From: Ditylenchus dipsaci
Lineage: Eukaryota > Nematoda > Chromadorea > Rhabditida > Anguinidae
Length of the DNA stretch: 64,000 nt
Reading direction: 5' to 3'
NCBI GenBank assembly: GCA_004194705.1
Contig: SADC01000068.1
Location: 203,036 to 267,035 of the forward strand
Positions 60,785 through 64,000 of the stretch are shown one piece after another (the stretch's first letter is position 1; each line of letters begins with the position of its first letter). Under the pieces are notes generated by a model, which did not search any database, had not been told where the DNA came from, and saw only the letters and a program-made list of their open reading frames with translations. The position numbers were made by a program, and so were the translations under genes.

Positions 60785-61585
60785 GTTATGGTTATATATT
60801 CCGCCACATATATCCGCCATTATATATTCCGCCAACATATATTCCGTCACATGCATGATTTATGTATTAGGTATATGTGTGTGCGCATATTATCGCCTAT
60901 TTTGCCTGAAACGATGTCCTGGGTTAATTAGTGAGATCAAAAAGCAGTTTTCTGTCGCCAAATTTTCATAGTGTACTCAAGCCGTCTAGCTGGACATCCA
61001 CATAGAGGAGGAATGACTGCCTCAGTTTCTAAGGTGTTGATAAATTCATACCAGGTTTTGCATAAGTTCAAACCAGATTCTACCGAATCTGCGATTTTAC
61101 CCACCTCAACCCCAATAATTGGACCAGGCACCTCCTGGTCGGGTGGATATCCACCTTGATGGTCTGAAAAATCAAAATTTAATGAAAATAAATAACTAAC
61201 CTTGGACTTGAAGTTGTATAGGAGTCGGGTTGTTAGTACCGAAATCGAGATTTCCCCCATCCAGAGCGAAAACCTTGTGTAGGTATCCCTCGGTTGGGTA
61301 GTTATCTACGCGGATGGCCTGAAAAAACAAACCACTGTTTCCACGCTAAAATTTCCCGACAAAACCGAAAGTTATGCCTATGGCTATACTCTGCCTTTCA
61401 CTATTTCACTCATAGCTATGTCTATGACTCTACGCCCATGAATTTTGAAACACTGCTGCAAATCATGGATGGCGAAAACGGCAAAACTTCCCAAAAAATT
61501 TTTTCTTGGGTTGCGCGAATTAAAACTGCTGCGAAATGCATGTGGCGGAATATATGTTGGCGGAATATATGCGGCGGAATATATA
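60785..61585. repeat. ATATATTCCGCC inverted repeat pair
   Basis: TATATTCCGCCA units at 60795-60850 and the complement GGCGGAATATATG at 61543-61583 enclose about 700 bases that include the minus-strand exon-like modules. Confidence 0.65.
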
Positions 61586-61775
61586 CAGTCGACGCTCTCC
61601 ATAACGGACCCCTCCATAACGGACAGCTCTCCATAACGGACAGAAAATTTGGTTGGTTTCTATTGAAATTGACTGGAAGGAACGTTCTACATAACGGACG
61701 CTCTACATAACGGACGCTCTTTATAACGGACAGAAATGCCGGTCCCCACTAAATAAATGACTCTCTCCATAACGG
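61586..61775. mobile_element. CAGTCGA family MITE, CATAACGGAC type
   Basis: CAGTCGACGCTCTCCATAAC on the left with TA before it; at least seven CTCYMYATAACGGAC words follow. The right end is less clear (GACTGACTATA). Confidence 0.55.
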
Positions 61776-61870
61776 ACTGACTATATACTCGCTCATATTT
61801 CAACAAAAATTTGTGCTTAGCACGAAAATGTTCAGCCATTTTCGCAAATGCAATCTATTTTTGGTATAAA

Positions 61871-62941
61871 TCCAACTCGATACAAAAACTAACTCGATAC
61901 ACCGACTCGATACCATGACAGCTCGATACACCGACTCGATACACTTTTTTTATCTTTACCCCAAGGACCGTTATTTTTAGGACATAGGACAGTTCGCATC
62001 GGTTTTTCAGTAGACAGTTCGTACCGGTTTTTTCAAATTATTTTTTTTTCCATATTTTGTCTTGAATATTATTCTTGTTAATTCAAAGACTCATCTATAA
62101 ACCAACTTAATGCTCCAGGCATCAATAAAACCAGGTGGTCATCCACTTGGTTCAAATACCTTTTTTGGGGGTTTTCAGGCTCCAAAACTTGTTTTCTGTA
62201 CTAATTTGATCATTCTAAGGATGGTAAGACAGTGGTCAAATGCTGTTTTCCATGGTATTTTTCATGTTATCGTGATTCCGCTCATATGAAATCCTGCTAC
62301 TTACGGAACATTTTGAAATGTCGTGATTAGCGCACAAAAATGATTATGGAAGCCAACAAAACAAATAATGCACCAATGGACACCCAAATTCACCAAGGTT
62401 CGTCCACTCTATTAAGTATATTCGTGGATTAATATAGTAATAAATGTAAAAATCCGTCCAGAATAACATAAAGCAGTATGGAAATATTCAGTAGGCAGGC
62501 AAAGTTCATTCTCTCGCCGTGATTACTTATTCAGTATTTAGGTGGTTATCCATCTAGACCACCTTAGTTTATGGTTTGAAGTCATATGGTATATCATAGA
62601 GTATATTAAATATTGACAGGGTGTCACTTAAAAATTGTCATGAAGATATCTTGACTAGACCATCTACATACATAGTTCGCTAGACTCTTGATTTGCAGCA
62701 GGACTTCGGAGCAATTCCAACTGCACGCATTTTCTAATGATAATTGACGATACTAATAACGATATCCGAAAACGGTTTCTAATTAGTAGTAGTGATATGA
62801 GCGGAATGGCGATGTAATTGAGGTAAAATAAAAAAGTGTATCGAGTTGGTGTATCGAGTTGTCAATGTATCGAGTTGGTGTATCGAGTTGTCAATGTATC
62901 GAGTCGGTGTATCGAGTTAGTTTTTGTATCGAGTCGGTTGG
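61871..62941. mobile_element. Foldback element with CTCGATACACCGA arrays
   Basis: The left arm (61871-61955) and the right arm (62835-62941) are arrays of about 10-base GATAC/GTATC words in opposite direction, about 0.9 kb apart. The interior has no recognised transposase. Confidence 0.65.
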
Positions 62942-63146
62942 CAGTCTCTATTTTTGATTAGACAGGCTTTTTTTTGTAAAAAATGTTGCTCTTACCTTTT
63001 GATACCGTTTTTACGTTATCGTTGCCACTGAATGATATGTTTTGTTTCGGCATCAAGATGGCTACTCTTAGAAAAAACGACTTGTCATCTTGCTGCATGA
63101 GAAAAAATATCATCGAAGCAGCAGAAAACAAAACAAAGCAATTTAG

Positions 63147-63440
63147 ATGAGAAAAATAAGCACAGACTTTCGACTTATCTGTACTCGGGTTTCTAAAAGA
63201 AAACTTAAAAAAGAATTTTATGATATATGTCTACTTTTTAATATAATTAACAAGATTGAAAATCAAAGGTGTCTGTGTATTAGTCTCGAAAAAGTCTTGG
63301 GTGATATTAAGCTTGTGACCTTAGAAAGTTGCCCTTTTCGCTATGTATCAGAAATTTTTTTTGAAGTATATCAGTGTGTACCAGTTTTTCTGTTTTTTCG
63401 AATAAATGAACTTTTAAAACCAGACTTAGTATTCTACTAG
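63147..63440 (+). other. Open frame of doubtful status
   Basis: A 97-codon frame (MRKISTDFRLICTRVSKRKL) with AT-driven composition and no family or splice evidence. Confidence 0.15.
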
Positions 63441-63794
63441 TCTTTCAGCCCCGCTACCGCGGGCCAGCCCGGGGCTTCTTATTTCTTTTCCTTCTTCCCC
63501 TCCCCCACACTTCTACACTACTCTCCAACTTCTCGTATTGTAGAGCCCCGATGATTGTAACAATTTATTGGAATGACCCAACGATGAGTGGAAATTAAAT
63601 AGTGAAGCTTTAAACTGTAAGAGTTGTGTATGAGCAACTATTAGATTGCAGAGGTTGTAGGCCTGTGGATGACAGGAAATAGGTCGATGGATAGATGATG
63701 GAGAAGTGAAGGCAAATGATTCAATGACAATTGAACAAATTTCAGAAGGCCGTTAAATGTCGGATGGTTGAGGCATGATTGAATGAATGAAAAC

Positions 63795-64000
63795 ATCAAG
63801 CTATTTAAAAAATCGATTCATTTGGATAAATTGACTATCCAGCAGTCTCCTCGATTTAAATCATGAATTGACCAATGGAACCAGTTGATTGATTGGATAG
63901 ATTCACTAATCCAGCCAGATTAATCGACTAAATGGATGAATTGATAATCGAGCCAGTCGGATCGATTTAAAATGATGGGTTGACCAATACAGCCAGTTGA
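63795..64000. repeat. Degenerate tandem repeat at the window end
   Basis: Units of about 36-40 bases with the core GATGAATTGACYAATSSARCCAG (for example 63862-63890, 63932-63957, 63972-63999). It continues beyond the window. Confidence 0.6.

Larger units (their letters stand above)
59712..62580. other. Scattered Gly-Gly-Tyr-Pro exon-like modules
   Basis: Short acceptor-preceded pieces share a GGxPxxxxxPG pattern. On plus: about 59713 (GHLGEYTPTLELPGYQPVQM), about 59902 (GHPGGDPPGQ) and about 62525 (YLGGYPSRPP). On minus: 61319-61201 (AIRVDNYPTEGYLHKVFALD) joining in phase to 61163 (DHQGGYPPDQEVPGPIIGVE). Three are followed by similar donor-side sequence GTRKGTAAAATCG. They may be fragments of a repeated extracellular-type gene, or repeats that look like exons. 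CCAGGTGGA/TCCACCTGG palindromes occur here too. Confidence 0.3.

Overview
The window is nuclear DNA of a nematode, probably a rhabditid, with a large AT-rich genome full of repeats. The evidence is short introns ending TTTTCAG or TTTTTAG, trans-splice-type acceptors a few bases before start codons, a one-gene zinc-finger + FH2 protein matching FOZI-1 (known to me from Caenorhabditis elegans), and a perfectly spliced ribosomal protein uS8/S15a (rps-22). Species cannot be told from the sequence. There is no sign of bacterial or viral gene organisation, so the long ORFs outside the spliced genes are mostly chance.

Layout: 1-3.8 kb is non-coding (GC-rich repeat, a tRNA-like relic, unique blocks). 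At 3.85-5.5 kb lies a nine-exon minus-strand gene (410 aa, unknown). At 5.5-10.1 kb is a cluster of foldback elements, including one MITE inserted in another. rps-22 is at 10.1-10.7 kb (minus) and has a GC-AG intron. At 10.7-16.1 kb are foldbacks and unique blocks upstream of fozi-1, which occupies 16.1-25.4 kb (plus): two C2H2 fingers, a GRGRP motif, a linker and a complete FH2 domain, with repeats in the large introns. At 26.9-35.8 kb is an F-box/leucine-rich-repeat gene with a complete 2.64 kb hAT transposon in one intron. At 36-50.7 kb are short or broken minus-strand genes, a duplicated unknown exon family (38.5, 49.8 and possibly 50.3 kb), a MULE-type foldback and tandem repeats. At 52-55.3 kb are two minus-strand gene pieces, one a small membrane protein. 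55.3-64 kb is mostly repeats, with possible Gly-Gly-Tyr-Pro modules and a terminal minisatellite.

The known genes are housekeeping or developmental and do not form one pathway. The repeats are the unusual part. Two families of TA-flanked foldback elements keep a constant outer terminal repeat while the next inner bases differ from copy to copy, yet match between the two arms of each copy. Other elements carry 8-10 bp target duplications (hAT- and Mutator-like). Several genes show one-base frame breaks, often near homopolymers, which fits assembly indels better than decay.
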